Of a DNA stretch of 64,000 nt, positions 63,760 to 64,000 are shown piece by piece (position 1 is the first letter of the stretch; every line of letters starts with the position of its first letter). Source of the stretch: Cytophagales bacterium UBA2561 (GTDB taxonomy: Bacteria > Bacteroidota > Bacteroidia > Cytophagales > Thermoflexibacteraceae); the NCBI GenBank assembly GCA_002340355.1, contig DDLX01000042.1, positions 1-64,000 on the forward strand. The letters run 5' to 3'. Both the position numbers and the translations under genes were made by a program. The notes under the pieces were generated by a model. That model saw nothing but the letters and a program-made list of their open reading frames with translations. It was not told where the DNA came from and did no database searches.

Positions 63760-64000
63760 ATGGATATCTTAGAAAAAATTATACTACACAAAAAGTCTGA
63801 AATTACTCAAAAAAAAGGACTATTTCCTACCATAAAACTTGAAAAAAGTCAATTCTTTGACCGTCAGCCGTTCTCATTTAGAGACTTCTTAACCTCTTCA
63901 GATAAAAGTGGAATTATTGCTGAGTTTAAGCGAAAGTCGCCTTCCAAAGGTATTATTAATGCTCAAGTCTTACCTGAAGAAGTCGGGATAGGTTACGAAG
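63760..64000 (+). CDS. trpC: Indole-3-glycerol phosphate synthase, N-terminal part
   Basis: The gene runs off the window; 80 residues are visible. MDILEKIILHKKSEI, the F-x-x-R-x-F region (PFSFRDFLTS) and IIAEFKRKSPSKGIIN are diagnostic of TrpC; the first Lys of EFKRKSPSKG is a catalytic residue in this family. It forms indole-3-glycerol phosphate from CdRP in tryptophan synthesis. It starts 41 bases after the ABC exporter stop. Confidence 0.95.
   Translation, partial: MDILEKIILHKKSEITQKKGLFPTIKLEKSQFFDRQPFSFRDFLTSSDKSGIIAEFKRKSPSKGIINAQVLPEEVGIGYE

Overview
The window looks like chromosome of a Bacteroidota bacterium, most probably of the Cytophagales. It is AT-rich. Start codons rarely have Shine-Dalgarno sequences. 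A giant secreted PKD-repeat protein ends in the gliding-motility/type IX secretion C-terminal domain, and there are 7TMR-DISM sensor proteins and Bacteroidota-only families such as DUF2851. The placement below phylum level is inference; there is no rRNA here.

Layout. 0-3 kb: a partial ORF, a small orphan gene, a broken tnpB-only insertion sequence and a membrane protein with a polylysine tract. 3-14 kb: a penicillin-acylase-family hydrolase, a SiaC-like (DUF1987) protein facing a 7TMR-DISM/SpoIIE phosphatase, a phosphohexomutase, an ABC exporter and a beta-lactamase-fold lipoprotein. 14-21 kb: one 2386-residue surface protein. 21-26.5 kb: DUF2851, a ZIP zinc transporter with an SMR exporter, and a vWA membrane protein. 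26.9-31 kb: a type ISP-like restriction-modification gene split into two ORFs by a compact cassette holding a DUF3800 gene and a short structured segment. 31-34.2 kb: three tRNAs, an SH3/TPR membrane protein, a cytochrome c fusion and remnants of a HaeII-like restriction system. 34.4-43.7 kb: metY, a DEDDh exonuclease, two histidine kinases and a TPR-like orphan. 43.7-54.2 kb: an accessory region with a decayed IS110 transposase, an aerolysin-like protein, a RelE/ParE-type toxin-antitoxin pair, a frameshifted RAYT with inverted repeats, and orphan genes. 54.2-64 kb: purL, DUF493, two secreted orphans, comEC, a second copy of the ABC exporter and the start of trpC.

Two things stand out. First, the DUF3800 gene plus a nested stem-loop interrupts a restriction-modification gene between its methyltransferase and C-terminal halves. 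DUF3800 is thought to have an RNase H-like fold and is known to sit beside conserved structured RNAs, so this arrangement resembles a compact RNA-associated mobile element. Second, three unrelated orphan genes (an aerolysin-like protein, a PD-(D/E)XK-like protein and an unknown) share a leader of about 165 bp with nearly constant internal spacing. The leader has a promoter-like block, a small hairpin and a conserved element before the start codon. This suggests a co-regulated set of possible effectors.

Small repeats are abundant: a MITE-like family with AGAGGTTG termini, long perfect palindromes (one inside a coding region), and three copies of a roughly 150-bp repeat around the RAYT. All functional calls rest on reading motifs by eye; no database search was possible.
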